Source: Pollenia angustigena (Eukaryota > Arthropoda > Insecta > Diptera > Polleniidae). From it: 64,000 nucleotides of DNA. The notes under the pieces are model-generated. The model made no database searches and had not been told where the DNA came from. It worked only from the letters and a program-made list of their open reading frames with translations. Location of the stretch: positions 224,563,803-224,627,802 of the forward strand of contig OV884059.1 of NCBI GenBank assembly GCA_930367215.1. The letters run 5' to 3'. This document shows positions 51,283-62,638 of the stretch, one piece after another (within the stretch, counting starts at the first letter, position 1; each line of letters starts with the position of its first letter). Both the position numbers and the translations under genes were made by a program.

Positions 51283-52326
51283 CAGTGTTGCCGTTAAAAA
51301 AATTTCCCCTACAAAAATCCCTACGCACCATTGACATTAAAATAGCAGAAAAAAGATTATAATAGTAATAAACAATGAATTTTGTTCAAATAGTATACAG
51401 TACTTTTCGCTTATAGTCCATTCCGCTTAAAGGCCAAAAACGGATATAAGCCAAAACTGTCATATTCAAATGCAGATTTTTTCGAATTTCATACAAATTA
51501 TTTGTTCTAAGGTCCATTTCGCTTGTAGTCCATTTTCGTTTAAAAGCCACATGCGTATATAAGTCTTCATGCAAAAATGTTCACTAATAGTCCACTCTGT
51601 TTTTTTATATATTTTTAATCAACTCGCAGCATGTTTAATTTACCTTTCTGACAATTTTTTGCTAAATAAACGTCCAACTTCAGCAAAAACGCTAATAAAA
51701 ATATTAGAGTTTTTTTATATAGACTTTGATGTTTGGTATAACAAAAAATTGTCAGGTGAAGACCCCATGTAAAGATCCTATGAAATTGATATTTATGTTG
51801 CTTTTGATTTCGTCATCCAAAGAATTAAAATGAATCTCATACGCATTTGTTTTTATTGAAATCTTTTAAAGCATTTGAATTAATAAATAAAAAAGATTTT
51901 TGTTTTAACTATTTATTTAAAATAAATCAATATTTGGTTATGTTTAAAAAGAGTGGATTTATTGAAGAAAATAATATTTATATAGTCCAAAATGTGGATT
52001 ATACCAGGTTTCACTTATTATCCATAAAATGGCTTATAAAAAAAATCGGTTATAGTCCAAATTCGCTTATAGTCCACAAAAGTTGTGCAACTATAGTAGT
52101 GGACTATAAGCGAAAAGTACTGTATTACAAAAAATAAGTACAAAACTAGTACGCAGGTTTACACTCTAAGCCCACGATATTGCACTTGTTCAAAAATACT
52201 GTATTCACTCAAATTTTAAAATTTTCAGAAGAAGCAAAACAATTTGTAATATAATATGAAGGGCATATGAAAAAGTAGTTTTAGACCAACCATTTCTTGG
52301 ATTTTCCCCTACTTCTGGCAACACTG
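51283..52326. mobile_element. hAT-type MITE, 8-bp target duplication GTGCGATT, interrupted
   Basis: Ends CAGTGTTGCCGTTAAAA and CTACTTCTGGCAACACTG, flanked by GTGCGATT (51275-51282 and 52327-52334). The subterminal TTTCCCCTAC motif occurs at both ends. Its interior is mostly a nested pogo-like element (51398-52122), so the MITE itself is only about 320 bp. Confidence 0.9.
51398..52122. mobile_element. pogo-like element, TA target, ends CAGTACTTTTCGCTTATAGT
   Basis: CAGTACTTTTCGCTTATAGTCCA at the left and its exact inverse at the right, with TA on both flanks (51396-51397 and 52123-52124). Further inward, CCATTTCGCTTGTAGTCC and GTTATAGTCCAAATTCGC are extra copies of the terminal motif. The two short frames inside show no recognisable transposase. 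Nested in the hAT MITE 51283-52326. Confidence 0.85.
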
Positions 52327-52342
52327 GTGCGATTGCAAATAG

Positions 52343-53919
52343 CAGGGTTAATAAAGTTGGTACTTTTTTTGGTACAATTCAAAACTAAAAAGTACGCTGG
52401 TATCCCCGTGACTCATTTGGTACTATTTCTAAATTTTTCAAACCTACATATTTATTATTAAGATTTTTGTATGACGTGCTAAATTCCCAATTTTTTATAT
52501 TTGATAAATACACTGAAATTCATTGTTGAGGGAAAGCTAGCTTCTATGCGCATTTCACTGGTTGCTTAGGCCAGGTCATCAGGAGACCTTTTCCAAAGAT
52601 TTTAGAAAAGCTAAAAATATTATACAAATAAAACCCTAAAGCGAATAAGAATTATAAACACTCTAAGTCTTACTTGTAACAATATCAAAGCTTAAACAAA
52701 ACACCAACAATAAACAGTGAGTTTATCTTTTCTTACATCCCCCTACAATTTGATAATTGATATAAAATGGCAACTCGTATTTACTGTTCAATGAATATAA
52801 GCGGAGTTTAGTGTTTGGTGCAAATATTCTTGCGAGAATGCAAAATGTCGTACCTTTTTTATGAAATCTAAAGGAAACTCTATTTTTTGTTTTTGGATTT
52901 AACAAAACAGCTATGCTATTTTGCATTTGCTCTTTTGTAAGACCAATTGCACCAACACTCCGCTACTGTGAATAGATTTTTGCACTTGTTTATTGAACGA
53001 TTGCTTATGCCACACTCTAAATTTAGTATCATCGGCAGCATATAAGCGTGCATTTTCTGATGATATTGACAAGTTTTTTAAAGATATAGGAAACCATTTC
53101 TACAAAAGTTCTAGAAGAAGAGACGACTTCCTCTCATTTCAAGATTATTTTGGAACGAAAACTCATAATATTTTGAAATATTTGTCAACAAGGTTGTTTA
53201 CTCTGAATGATTTTGAAGGGGATTTTACAAGCGCTAAATTAAATTTTATTATATCCGGACTTTCTACTACAGCTTATAAAATGCCTTTCCGCTCTCTACA
53301 GTAAATATTGAAAATTGTAAACGCAATAAATTTGGAAATGAAATCCGAAGAGGTTTGTATGCACATATTTTTAGAACGCTTAAAAATTTTACTTTCGGTT
53401 AAAATTTGAGATTGCATTTTGAGAAATATTCGTAAATTTTCCACAAAAAAAGACGATAAATTCTAAAAAGTGTATGAAAACGCTTTCTGGTGGCCATCAA
53501 AAATAAAAATAAATGGCTTTCTCGACCCTAAAATCCGCATGATACAGGTGTGGCGAGAACAAATACAATTTATTTGCCTCTATTCTTGAATATTTTGGAA
53601 AACTAACTATTTTGAAAAATCCGGGGCTCTAAATTAATTTTTAACCAATAGTTTCTTTGGCAAAGTTTCTTGAAATGACTTATAGCACAAGAATCGCGAT
53701 ACGCTATTGATGGGAAAAAGTTTTACCCACCCTATTATTATGTATAATAAATGTACTAATGAATTTTAAGTACCTTTTGTTATTGTTGTATTAATTTTTT
53801 GTTTTTAAAAATAATATAAAACAAATTTATAAAAACAAGATTTAGTACTATTGGGCTCGAAAAAGTATGATTTTAAAAGTTTGCTGGTACGATATTGGTT
53901 TTCTCATTTATCATCCCTG
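52343..53919. mobile_element. hAT element, 8-bp target duplication GCAAATAG, with transposase remnant
   Basis: Ends CAGGGTTAATAAAGTTGG and CTCATTTATCATCCCTG, flanked by GCAAATAG (52335-52342 and 53920-53927). The interior has a piece of hAT transposase (52990-53304) and a family A end (about 53400-53734). Subterminal GGTACTTTTT motifs occur at both ends. Internally deleted, non-autonomous. Confidence 0.85.
52990..53304 (+). pseudogene. hAT transposase fragment
   Basis: About 103 codons: CLCHTLNLVSSAAYKRAF (the CxxH block of hAT transposases), FKDIGNHFYKSSRRRDDFLS, then NILKYLSTRLFTL, where the family normally has a TRW motif: here the Trp is replaced by Leu. Open to 53304, followed by unrelated sequence. 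It lacks the first catalytic Asp region and the C-terminal dimerisation domain. Confidence 0.7.
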
Positions 53920-53934
53920 GCAAATAGCAAAAAT

Positions 53935-54305
53935 AAGAGAATAGTTTGCAATGCCAACGCGAATATTCGTTGCCACTTAATTATTCATTAGGGGGTTCGA
54001 AGAATATTCGGGTACATGGTTTTAATATATGGATTGCAAGGCTGTTAGGACTCATGGTATATAGTTTCATTTAAACAATGCTACATTTATACTAAAATGC
54101 TATTGTATATGACAAATTTTCATTTTGAAATTAATATTAGGCGAATATTAACGTATTTTTAGATAATATATAGAAAATGAGGTATAATTTTGAAAATTCC
54201 CTACATTTGCCTTAAAATAAAATAACTGTCCTTTCTTCCCTACGCTTGAAATTTTTCGAAAAAATACATACAAAAAAGGAAAATTACCTACATTTGGCAT
54301 CACTG
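53935..54305 (-). repeat. MITE arm, inverted partner of 54957-55312
   Basis: Contains TAGTTTGCAATGCCAACGCG, CGTTGCCACTTAATTA, GGGGGTTCGAAGAATA and ends CTACATTTGGCATCACTG. The same sequence, inverted, occupies 54957-55312. I found no target duplication for either. Probably two insertions of one family in opposite orientation. Confidence 0.65.
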
Positions 54306-54956
54306 ATTCTAATGATTTAAAAAAAATATTTTTAAATTTGCTCTTAACGTTGCTGAGTTATAGTGGTTTTCGTCTTTATTCCCAGTTTATGATGTTATTA
54401 TTCATAGGTTAAGTTTGTTTAGGTTAGGTTCAAGGGGCAACCGTCACGACGATGGCTTACTTGGGTCCTTAAAGCGCTTTCTTTGTGATACCCCTAGTCA
54501 GTGGCAAGAGCCAGCCAGTATCCACCAGACTATTCCCTAGAGGTCAACGCAGCCTCGAACCACCCCGGTTCCCTGCAGAACAGAGAGATCGATTTAAGTC
54601 CCACATTGGTCATATCGTCCAGACATGGCAATTTCAGTTTCCCAAAATGCCTAAGCCTAATGTCTGTCAGGACGGGGCATTGGCAGAGAAAGTGAAACAC
54701 CACGCTCGTTCTCGAAGCGTCATAGCCAGGCCATAGAGTCCTTGCCATCAGGCAGGTATGCTCCCCATGCCATCTCCCCTGAGCCCTTCTGTACAGCTCT
54801 TGTTTGATGAGAGTCTTGCAGCGGGCCATTGAAATTCCGGTCAGGCCTTCGACGAACACGTCGTCCAAGAGACAGCCCCGTTTGGCCAGACTGCCCGCTG
54901 TTTGGTTACCCAGGCATCCACTGTGCCCTGGTATCCATGTCAGCGTTACCCTGGAA

Positions 54957-55312
54957 CAGTGATGCCAAATGTAGGGAATTTTCCCATTTTGTAGGGATTA
55001 TTTCGAAAAATTTCAAGCGTAGGGAAAAAAGGACAGATGTTTTATTTTTAGGCAAATGTAGGGAATTTTCAAATTTATATCTCATTTTCAATATATTATC
55101 TTAAATACGTAAATATTCATCTAATTTTCATTTAAAAATGAAAATTTTTCATATAAAATAGCATTTTAGTACAAACTTAATATTTTTTGAGAGAAACCAT
55201 ATACCTAATATGAGTCCTAACAGTCCTAACCATGTACCCGATTATTCTTCGAACCCCCTTTTATATAATTAAGTGGCAACGTATATTCGCGTTCGCATTG
55301 CGAACTATTCTT
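54957..55312 (+). repeat. MITE arm CAGTGATGCCAAATGTAGGG
   Basis: Inverse of 53935-54305. Starts CAGTGATGCCAAATGTAGGG, includes AAATTTCAAGCGTAGGGAA and TAAGTGGCAACGTATATTCGC, and ends where the hairpin element at 55316 begins. Interrupts the RNase H sequence. Confidence 0.65.
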
Positions 55313-55315
55313 TAA

Positions 55316-55385
55316 GTGCCGGTTCACACACGTCAAGTTTGACTCGTCAAGTCTTGAGTTTTTAGGAGAGAAGGGAAAAGATATG
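55316..55385. mobile_element. Left half of a hairpin MITE (GTGCCGGTTCACACACG)
   Basis: Matches the left arm of the complete element at 63848-63989 (CACACACGTCAAGTTT, CTCGTCAAGTCTTGAG, TTTTAGGAGAGAAGGGAAA) and is preceded by TAA. The right arm is missing, so part of the element and the adjoining RNase H sequence were deleted. Confidence 0.65.
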
Positions 55386-55536
55386 GCATTCTCTTCTATC
55401 AACAAAGATGTCCTGAAGACGCCAGTCAGAGCCCGATATACGATAGTACCTCAGCCAGTTTGCCGCCCGCCATATGGCAAAGATTTCCGCCTGATGCACA
55501 CCGCTGCCATCTGGCAGCCTAAATGAGACCCTAATG

Positions 55537-56367
55537 CAGTGTTGCCAGAACTTTAAGAGGTAAAATCGGCAAAAACCATAATTTTTCATCAAAAAATCTG
55601 CAAAATCTGCGCCAAGATTTGAAAAATCTTCAATCTTTATGTAGTTTATTTAAAACAAGATATAATAATTCATTTCAAAATATACGGCCAATATTCTGAA
55701 TTTAAAATCGATGGTAGTTTTAAAAGTTGTTTTTGTAAATATATATAAGTGGTCCTCGAAGTACATATAAAAAAGTGATATATTTTTTGAACTTTCACAC
55801 AGAAAAGTTTTAAAAAATTTCACTCATGGCTGATAATTTTTGGATATTTTTAAATAAAAAATATCTGCTCAAATTTAATAACTCAGACTGAGTAAGTAAT
55901 CACATCTCGGTTATTTTAAACAACAAATTAAAAGTTAATTGCTTGACATGTTGTTTAAACTATCAAGGGTCTTATTGAAAATTTACAAGAGATCAAATAT
56001 TGAAACTATTAAAGATATTTATACGTAAGAACATATGAATACATATGTAGGTACATATGCATACTATTTCGTGTAAAATCAGATGATATAAGTCCGGCGG
56101 TATAAATGTAATTTTTAAGTAATCTATTTTGAATAAAATTCCTTCTAATGAATCCCTTTCCACACGGTTCCTCCAGGAATGTTTAATATATTTCGTTTAT
56201 CAATGCAAAAAGTGGAAAAAGTTCAAACATAAGTGACAATGTACAAAAGCTTCCACCGTGCTAAAAAATCTGCAATTTTAAACCAAAAATCTTCAAATCT
56301 GAATTTTTGCAATTTTAGAGTATAAAATCTGCTAAATGGAGATAAATCTGCACTTCCGGCATCACTG
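55537..56367. mobile_element. hAT-type MITE, 8-bp target duplication CCCTAATG
   Basis: Ends CAGTGTTGCCAGAACTTTAA and TGCACTTCCGGCATCACTG, flanked by CCCTAATG (55529-55536 and 56368-56375). 831 bp, non-coding, with AAATCTGCAA/TTGCAGATTT phrases at both ends. Removing it restores an open retrotransposon RNase H frame. Confidence 0.92.
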
Positions 56368-56417
56368 CCCTAATGCCCAAATCCTCGATACAGAAACCTC
56401 CACATACTCTGCAATAA

Positions 56418-56712
56418 GTCTGAGTTCATACGGCTCATGTCTTATTGACAAGATTCTTCCTTTTTCTTCTATGAATTGGCGTTCAAATGATTCATGTCAT
56501 GTTGACGACATGTTTTTTATTTTTTAGAGTCGTGCGTATGCATGTGTGCTTTTTTGATATTGAAAACAATGACAAAATAAAACAACGAATGAAAAAGCAA
56601 AACGTAAAGACAGTACATGCATCTGTGTACTCGTTTCTTTTCCCCTCGTCCCTCTCGCCTATTAAGTAGCTAGCAATCTTGTCAATAAGGCATGAGCCGT
56701 ATGAACACAGAC
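56418..56712. mobile_element. Hairpin MITE (GTCTGAGTTCATACGGCTCATG ends)
   Basis: GTCTGAGTTCATACGGCTCATG at the left and CATGAGCCGTATGAACACAGAC at the right pair over more than 40 bp, continuing through TCTTATTGACAAGATT. Flanks are GCAATAA and TTATTGC. Terminal similarity to 18741-18883 (GTCTGGGWTCACA). The ORFs on both strands are by-products. Confidence 0.75.
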
Positions 56713-56821
56713 TTATTGCAGATGTGGCACATTCATATGACAACAAAAGTAAAATTAAATCAATAATGTGCAAATATTTAAAAATACACAATAATTTTTG
56801 ATCTTTTTCATTTAAAAACAA

Positions 56822-57376
56822 GTAAGAAAGTATAGTCCGTCAAGCCCGACCATATGATACCCTACACCACAGTATTTAAAAAGAAATATAGATTTATCTA
56901 TGTTTATAAACTTCATGCAAATCGGTTTGAAAGTTTGTGAGAGGCAGAAATTGCCCCTATCTCACCTCGTGGTCCTATTTTTGAAAAAATGCATACATTT
57001 TGTGTCGATATAGATATGGTTTTATCTATGCTTTAAATTTCATTGAAATCGGTTTGATAGTTTTTGAGAGGACGAAATTTCCCCCTATCTTCCCTCGTGG
57101 TCCCACGATTCGGCCCATTTTCAATAGGCTTGGTCCTTGTGCCAATAAGAACCTATGACCCAAATTTCATCTAATTATCTCCAAAATTGCGACCTGTACT
57201 TTGCGCACAAGGTTACATGGACAGCCAGCCAGCCTGCCAGCCAGCCGGACGGACATCGTTAGTTCGACTCAGAATGTGATTCTAAGACGATCGGTATACT
57301 TTAAGGTGGGTCTAAGGCGTTACACACATCAGCACTAATGCATAATACCCTCTCCACTATTGTGGTGTGGGTATAA
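56822..57376. repeat. TATACCC-related repeat with GCCAGCCAGCC tract
   Basis: Starts AACAAGTAAGAAAGTATAGTCC and ends CCACTATTGTGGTGTGGGTATAA. It contains two tandem ~130-bp blocks (ATCGGTTTGAWAGTTTKTGAGAGG; CCCCTATCTYMCCTCGTGGTCC) and an ACAGCCAGCCAGCCTGCCAG...GGACGGACATCG tract. Same general architecture as family B but a different family. Non-coding. Confidence 0.6.
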
Positions 57377-57934
57377 ATAAAAAGTTTATATACATACAGT
57401 GCTACTAAATCAATAAATTTTCCATCTGGCATCACTTAAAAATAAGAATTTTCATTAAGAAATAGGCATATAAACAGTAAGTTAGTTAATTGCAAATAAT
57501 TTTTATTCGCGAATAGGCTACGTATAAACGTAGTATGTGACAATTAATAATAGTGTACGTTTTAAACTCAAAGAAGCGTATGTATACCCAAGGTTATTTT
57601 GTATTTTTGTTTAATTTGCTTGTTATTGTAAAATAAATTTTGTAGAAAAAAAGGCTTTAAATGAAATTAAAACAGCTGTCAACAATAACAAATATTCAAT
57701 TATTTTAAAGATATATACAATAAAATAACAACATATTATTTATTTATTTATTCATTAGTAAAAAAGTTATGTTATCAGTTTTGTTTGTTTCATGTTTGAT
57801 TTATCTGTTTATTTAATTATTTGGAAATTTTTGTTAAAAAACAAGAAAAGGTGTAAAATCCTGCTGTTGAATCTATTCATCTTCACCATGATTTAAATTT
57901 GTTCAGGGCTGGGCTCTGTCGGAATGTTTGGTTA
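57377..57934. other. AT-rich DNA, no gene seen
   Basis: A TATTTATTTATTTATTC run lies near 57740. I see no gene and no repeat boundaries. Confidence 0.5.
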
Positions 57935-57942
57935 ATGTAAAT

Positions 57943-59173
57943 CAGTGTTGCAAAATTGAAATTTTGAAATGGTACTGAACTTCAACTAAAAGAGTACTTT
58001 TCCCACCAAATGGTACTTTTTGTAAAAAAATAAAACAATCGTTTATAAGAATAAAAGGAACAAAAAATTATTTTATTAGAATTCATATATTTATGTATTT
58101 AAAAACATAAATTATTTATATATAAGGTACACATGTAAATAATATTTTGCATAAGCGGAAGGTGCATTTTTTCAGTATTTTAGATTAAAATAGAATAAGT
58201 AAATAAATTAAAAATTGTATTTTTGTACATATAAATTTACACTGGAAGGCTATTTATATTTTTACTTTTGCAAAGTTACATTATACAGACTTTTAAATTA
58301 AATTCTTAGAACTGAGATTTAAAAAATAAAGCTAAAAACATTAGTGTTTAAAAAATAAAGCTTTTAATTCAGTGTTATAAATTATGTAAATTTACTTTAA
58401 GAGATCATTAGAAATATTAAAACTATAACAGCAACTATCATTTGATTTTATAAGATCTCTAGTTTTTATCAAACTTGAGGTGTTCTTTGCCAGTTGAAAC
58501 TTTTTAATGTGACTTTCTCGACTTGCGTGGCGTTGTACCTATATGGCTTAAGCCACCGACGATTCCAATGTTACATATGGTACATTTTTCCCCATTTCAT
58601 TTGTCTCTTACTAGCCATGGAAACTTTTCTCTCCATTCTTCTCGGAATCCAGCACAATATGTTTTAATTTTGCTAAAATTTGGTATATATGTACGGAAAT
58701 TCTATTTAAATGAATATCAAATCATTAATTTACCTGTTAGATGAAGAATCCATTTTTCATTTGCAGCTTTTTATTTTGTTTTTTAATTAAATTTGTTTAT
58801 TTTCTATTTTTTTGCAAAACTTTCAACATATGCATTTGCATGTACTCTGTATAAAAATTACCTTCGGTGTAACAAAAACTGTTAATAAGATTTTAGCACA
58901 CACACACACACACACATAGTACAAGGTAGTGGTGGTATTTCTATTAACAACAACATAAACTTTGCAACAAACACATGATTACCAAAGACTGTTATCGAAA
59001 TGATCACATCACACAGTTTAAGTTTAGCGCTGAGTTGAGAATGTTGCTAACATATTAAATGTTAAAAAGCCCAAATAATAAAAAAGTACTTAAAACAACG
59101 CGGGGGTACTGCGGTATTTTTAAAATGAAAAAGTACTGAAAAAAGTACCAAAGTACTGAATTTTTCAACGTTG
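57943..59173. mobile_element. hAT-type MITE, 8-bp target duplication ATGTAAAT
   Basis: Ends CAGTGTTGCAAAATTGAAAT and AATTTTTCAACGTTG, flanked by ATGTAAAT (57935-57942 and 59174-59181). Subterminal GGTACTGAA/TTCAGTAC and GTACTTTTT motifs occur on both sides. Includes a (CA)n run at about 58900-58915. 1231 bp, no gene. Confidence 0.88.
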
Positions 59174-59207
59174 ATGTAAATTGTGGTTGTAGTGCTTTTT
59201 ATAAGTA

Positions 59208-59581
59208 CCCTGCAAGTAATAGGACCAGTCCAAACACGCGTGTAAAGAGTAGTCCACAAGGGACCAGGACTAGTCCAAAAGTAACCCAAACGTATGGAAA
59301 AAACCTGGTCTATTTAACATTACGATGTCCTAGGAGAGGACCATATAACCCACCATTGGACCACTAAGGAGTAGTTTTAAAACTACTCCATGGCATACTC
59401 AAGACGATTAGTTTTCAACTCGTTTAAACACGAAAGCATGTCGTTAAAAAACGAAGACATGTCGTCTCACTACAAACACTTTTTAACAATGACATGGTCC
59501 ATGCTTGCATTACATCGGACTAGTCCATGGAGTAGTCCATTTTATCAAAATGGATCAGGTGGTCCAATTTTATTTGCAGGG
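59208..59581 (+). mobile_element. Family C MITE, TA flanks
   Basis: CCCTGCAAGTAATAGGACCA to TTATTTGCAGGG, 374 bp, TA on both flanks. It differs from the 16-kb copies by scattered substitutions. 27 bp after the previous hAT MITE. Confidence 0.88.
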
Positions 59582-59602
59582 TATTAGTTAATAAAGAGAC
59601 AA

Positions 59603-60264
59603 CCCAGTTGGCCAGATTGCCGTTGACGACATCGTCGTCAATGATGTATGCACGACTTGTCCCCCGTTGTTTAGGTTTTCTAGAAGACAATTTACAGGAA
59701 ATCGTCGTGCACGACAGTTTGAGCGACGTTGTCTTGTAAGTTGTCTTCTATTTAGCTTTATATGGGACAGTATGAGCGACTTTGTCTTATAAGTTGTCCT
59801 CTATTAAACTATATGTGGGACAGTATGAGCGACACTGTCTTATAAGTTGTCTTGTATAAAAGCTTCTGACGACAAAGTTTTCTTGAATGCTATTCAATCA
59901 CTTGCTTGGTTTTCTTAAAATTCTCACATTTTCTTTTTTTAATTGTTGATTTAAATACCTACAAAAAATTAACAAATTAGTTCTTAACAGTAAAACCAAA
60001 AATGATGAAATTATTCGCGGGCGAGAAAATGGATAACATGCAGTTAATACTTTACTGTCAACTTTAGGATTGATAATAGGAGTCGAATATAACACATATA
60101 ACAGAAATTAAAATTCCAACTATGTATACTAAAAAACTGTCTGAATTAGATAACCATATAATAATTTTTGACGATTTGTTCCCGCTGTCCCTCACATGTC
60201 GTGCAGAAATTAACATTGTCGTGCATTCGTCTTCGAGGATGTCTTAAAGACGTAGCCAACTGGG
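59603..60264. mobile_element. CCCAGTTGGC MITE with internal 52-57-bp tandem repeat
   Basis: CCCAGTTGGC at the left and GCCAACTGGG at the right. The interior has three tandem units of GACAGTATGAGCGACTTTGT, CTTATAAGTTGTC and a spacer (about 59715-59860), plus GTCGTGCAC motifs at both ends. Non-coding. Target duplication not seen. Confidence 0.65.
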
Positions 60265-60694
60265 AAGTATTCTTAATAAAAATATGTAAGCATCCGCCGC
60301 ATGTGTACCGTTGGTGCCACTAAAGTGGAACGGATAGTTTTTAGCCACTTTTACAAAATGCACCCAAATGTGGTACTTTTTGTAATTCTTGCCACTTTTT
60401 GATACCTTTTCCGTAAGGAAAATATACTTTTTTTCGTTCTGTTTTATTATAACTCCCAGCTTTAATATAAGTAAAACTGTTTTAATATATGTATTTGTAA
60501 ACAAGTTTATATGAAATTTTTTTTCTTGTCTTGCGTGGTTAGCTGAAAATCGGTTGAATAAACTTTCTAGTAACCTGTTTTATTTATTATAAATAAGGGG
60601 GTAAAGATAACTCGCATATATATTATATGGTCGTAAAGCAGAAACCGAAAACTTTTCTAAAATTTGTGTAATTGACATTAAAAGTAAAATCTAA

Positions 60695-61104
60695 CAGCCG
60701 TATTCATAATGAAAATTTGGCATAAAGTTAACAAAAAGTTTATTCATAATACACCAACCAAACTCTGGCTAACGATTTGCTAAACTCTTGTTAACGAGCT
60801 GCCAATCGTTTGCCAACTTGTGAAAAACAGCCGTTTAATGTCAAACATTTTTATATGTGAAGGGGAAAAAAAGAAAAAATTACAAATTCAGCGATGATTA
60901 ATGCAAAATGTGTTGCATTTTCGAGTAATACAATTTGGCATCATAAAAATTCAGAGTTGATTTAATTAAAGTTGGCAGATGGAGAAAAGTTCATTATGAA
61001 TTAACTCTGTGCCAACAAGCTGCTAAGCTTAATCGGCATTCTAGTTAGCAGCTCGTTGTACGTAGTGTACAAACTGTGGCTAACTTTTATTCATAATACG
61101 GCTG
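60695..61104. mobile_element. Harbinger-type MITE, TAA target, 410 bp
   Basis: CAGCCGTATTCATAATGAAA and ATTCATAATACGGCTG, flanked by TAA (60692-60694 and 61105-61107). The interior has GCTAACGATTTGC/GCCAACTTG-like phrases in both orientations. Same end family as 23461-24377. Confidence 0.85.
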
Positions 61105-61139
61105 TAAGTTTTTACCAATAATTGTGTAAAGAATTGATA

Positions 61140-61560
61140 ACAAGAATGGATATAAAAAACAAAAAGCTCAATATATTGAAGTATTTAGACCCATTACTTA
61201 TAGTGTCTAATGAAAATATTAGCTATTTCGCATTAGTTTTAGAGTTTAAAGATATTATAACTGACCCAGATGCATTTATACATGAATTTAAACTTCTAGA
61301 GAGTAAAGTAAATGACACGAATTATGAACACATATTTAAAATTTCGAATGCTGAAGATTTTTGGCGAGAAATTGGAAGATTGAAAAATAGATTTGATGAG
61401 TATACCTGTATATACTTATATTCAAACTTGTATAAATTTATCTCTCATAATCAGTATTGTGGTTATCTCTCATATTTTTACATTACATTTATACTTGCGA
61501 ATCCAAGCTTTTACCTTTAAATTTTTTAGATACTAGCCTTGAAGATTGGGTTCGAAGTGA
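61140..61560 (+). pseudogene. hAT transposase C-terminal fragment
   Basis: Frame 61146-61520 has ILKYLDPLLIVSNENISYFA then LVLEFKDIITDPDAFIHEFK and FREIGRLKN-like FWREIGRLKNRFDEYT. The 'LDP...F..vi...d...eF..L' pattern precedes the dimerisation domain in hAT transposases. The next bases (about 61535-61610) give a separate short frame. Two further shifted frames and stops follow. Moderate confidence in family. Confidence 0.5.
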
Positions 61561-62077
61561 TGACGTTTTACGAAAGTATAGAAGTCGTTTTAAGAACAAT
61601 AAATTGTAAAAAAATTTGTATGAAACTTACCATTAATAAATAACACCAAATAACCATTCCAACTGATTCTTATATTTTTTGGAATGCTAAAGACGAATAT
61701 GAGCGCAGTTTTCTCCCATCATGTCACATTTATCAGATACACCAATTATTGCAATTTCGGAAGATGTTTTGTACCACAATTAATAACAAATCCAGTTTTA
61801 TAGTTTTGGTCTATAAACCTGATTACAAAAATTTGAAGCAATAGTAGACGAAATTGGAAAACTAAATATGCTTTAGTAAAGAAATTAAAACGCTAGCACT
61901 TTAATTCAGTATCATGTATGCATTTATTTGTATTAAAGTTTAAATATAAAGTATTTGAAAAAGTGATTTTTTTTATAGGATTTCTTGTTATTATCCGATT
62001 ATAGCTTAGCTGCCAGGCCCACGGTGTCGACAAGAACATTTTTATCTTTATAAAAAACTAAAATTTGTTTTTGTTTT

Positions 62078-62449
62078 CAATAATTAGTATTGTGGTTATT
62101 TTGTTGAACTATTTATGGTTTTTAATCCAAATTTGTAATATTTTTAATTAGGCTTAAGTTCATGAAATTTAATTTTTATTAAATTATTTTTATGAAGAAA
62201 GGAATTTTACAACATGAAAATCAATTTAAATTGTTATTGATAATCTTTCATTCTTGACGTGGCTCGGGCTCGAACCCTGGCCGGCAGGTTACCATGACAT
62301 GTTTCGATCGCAACCACTCGATCTCCTCAGATGGATTTGCCGTCTTACACTCGCAGCCATCGACGACTGCTGACGTCACTAGTCAAACATCAATCCTTAA
62401 ACCAAATTGTATTTTGACATTTGGTAGATCGAAATTTGCTTACCTGAAT
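62078..62449 (+). repeat. 372-bp direct repeat with tRNA-like core, copy 1
   Basis: Matches 62639-63010 at a constant offset of 561 with only about one substitution. Contains, on the minus strand, a GGTTCGAGCCC box B and a GAGTGGTTGCGATCG box-A-like stretch (62270-62340). The stems do not close, so it is a tRNA-derived (SINE-like) sequence, not a tRNA gene. Confidence 0.75.
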
Positions 62450-62638
62450 GATTATCCATTTTAATTGATTTTACATGTTTTTTCCTTTACTTCTGTTTTT
62501 TCGTACTTTCGTCAAGAATTTTTCTTGAAGTCCAAGTACATTTTTTTGTTTTTCACTTTGTCTTTCTCTTTTCTGTTGACCTTTTTCAGCACAACTTGAA
62601 GGACAAATGTACACATAGAGCTCGTGCCTTAGCTTTAA

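Larger units (their letters stand above)
54410..56415 (-). pseudogene. RNase H domain of a non-LTR retrotransposon (I/LOA/R1 type), split by MITEs
   Basis: Minus-strand coding pieces: GGFCIEDLG (56368-56408); GIRVSFRLPDGSGVHQAEIF then AIWRAANWLRYY and DIFVDR (55390-55536); and TLTWIPGHSG, LDDVFVEGLTGISMARCKTL, VVFHFLCQCPVLTDIRLRHF and GKLKLPCLDD (54520-54956). The order of glycine-rich start, QAE, DR and WIPGH is that of RNase H followed by the Cys-rich C-terminus of such retrotransposons. The piece between DIFVDR and WIPGH is missing. The GC-rich composition of 54420-54950 contrasts with the AT-rich surroundings. Dead. Confidence 0.75.

Noticed and set aside
50852..54305. A single large hAT element from CAGTGATGCC (50852) to GGCATCACTG (54305)
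   Set aside because: The 8-bp flanks differ (ATACTAAA versus ATTCTAAT), and two complete hAT elements with their own duplications lie between.
62265..62340. tRNA-Ser/Leu-like gene
   Set aside because: GAGTGGTT and GGTTCGAGCCC are present but the acceptor and anticodon stems do not close, and the whole unit is duplicated as part of a repeat.
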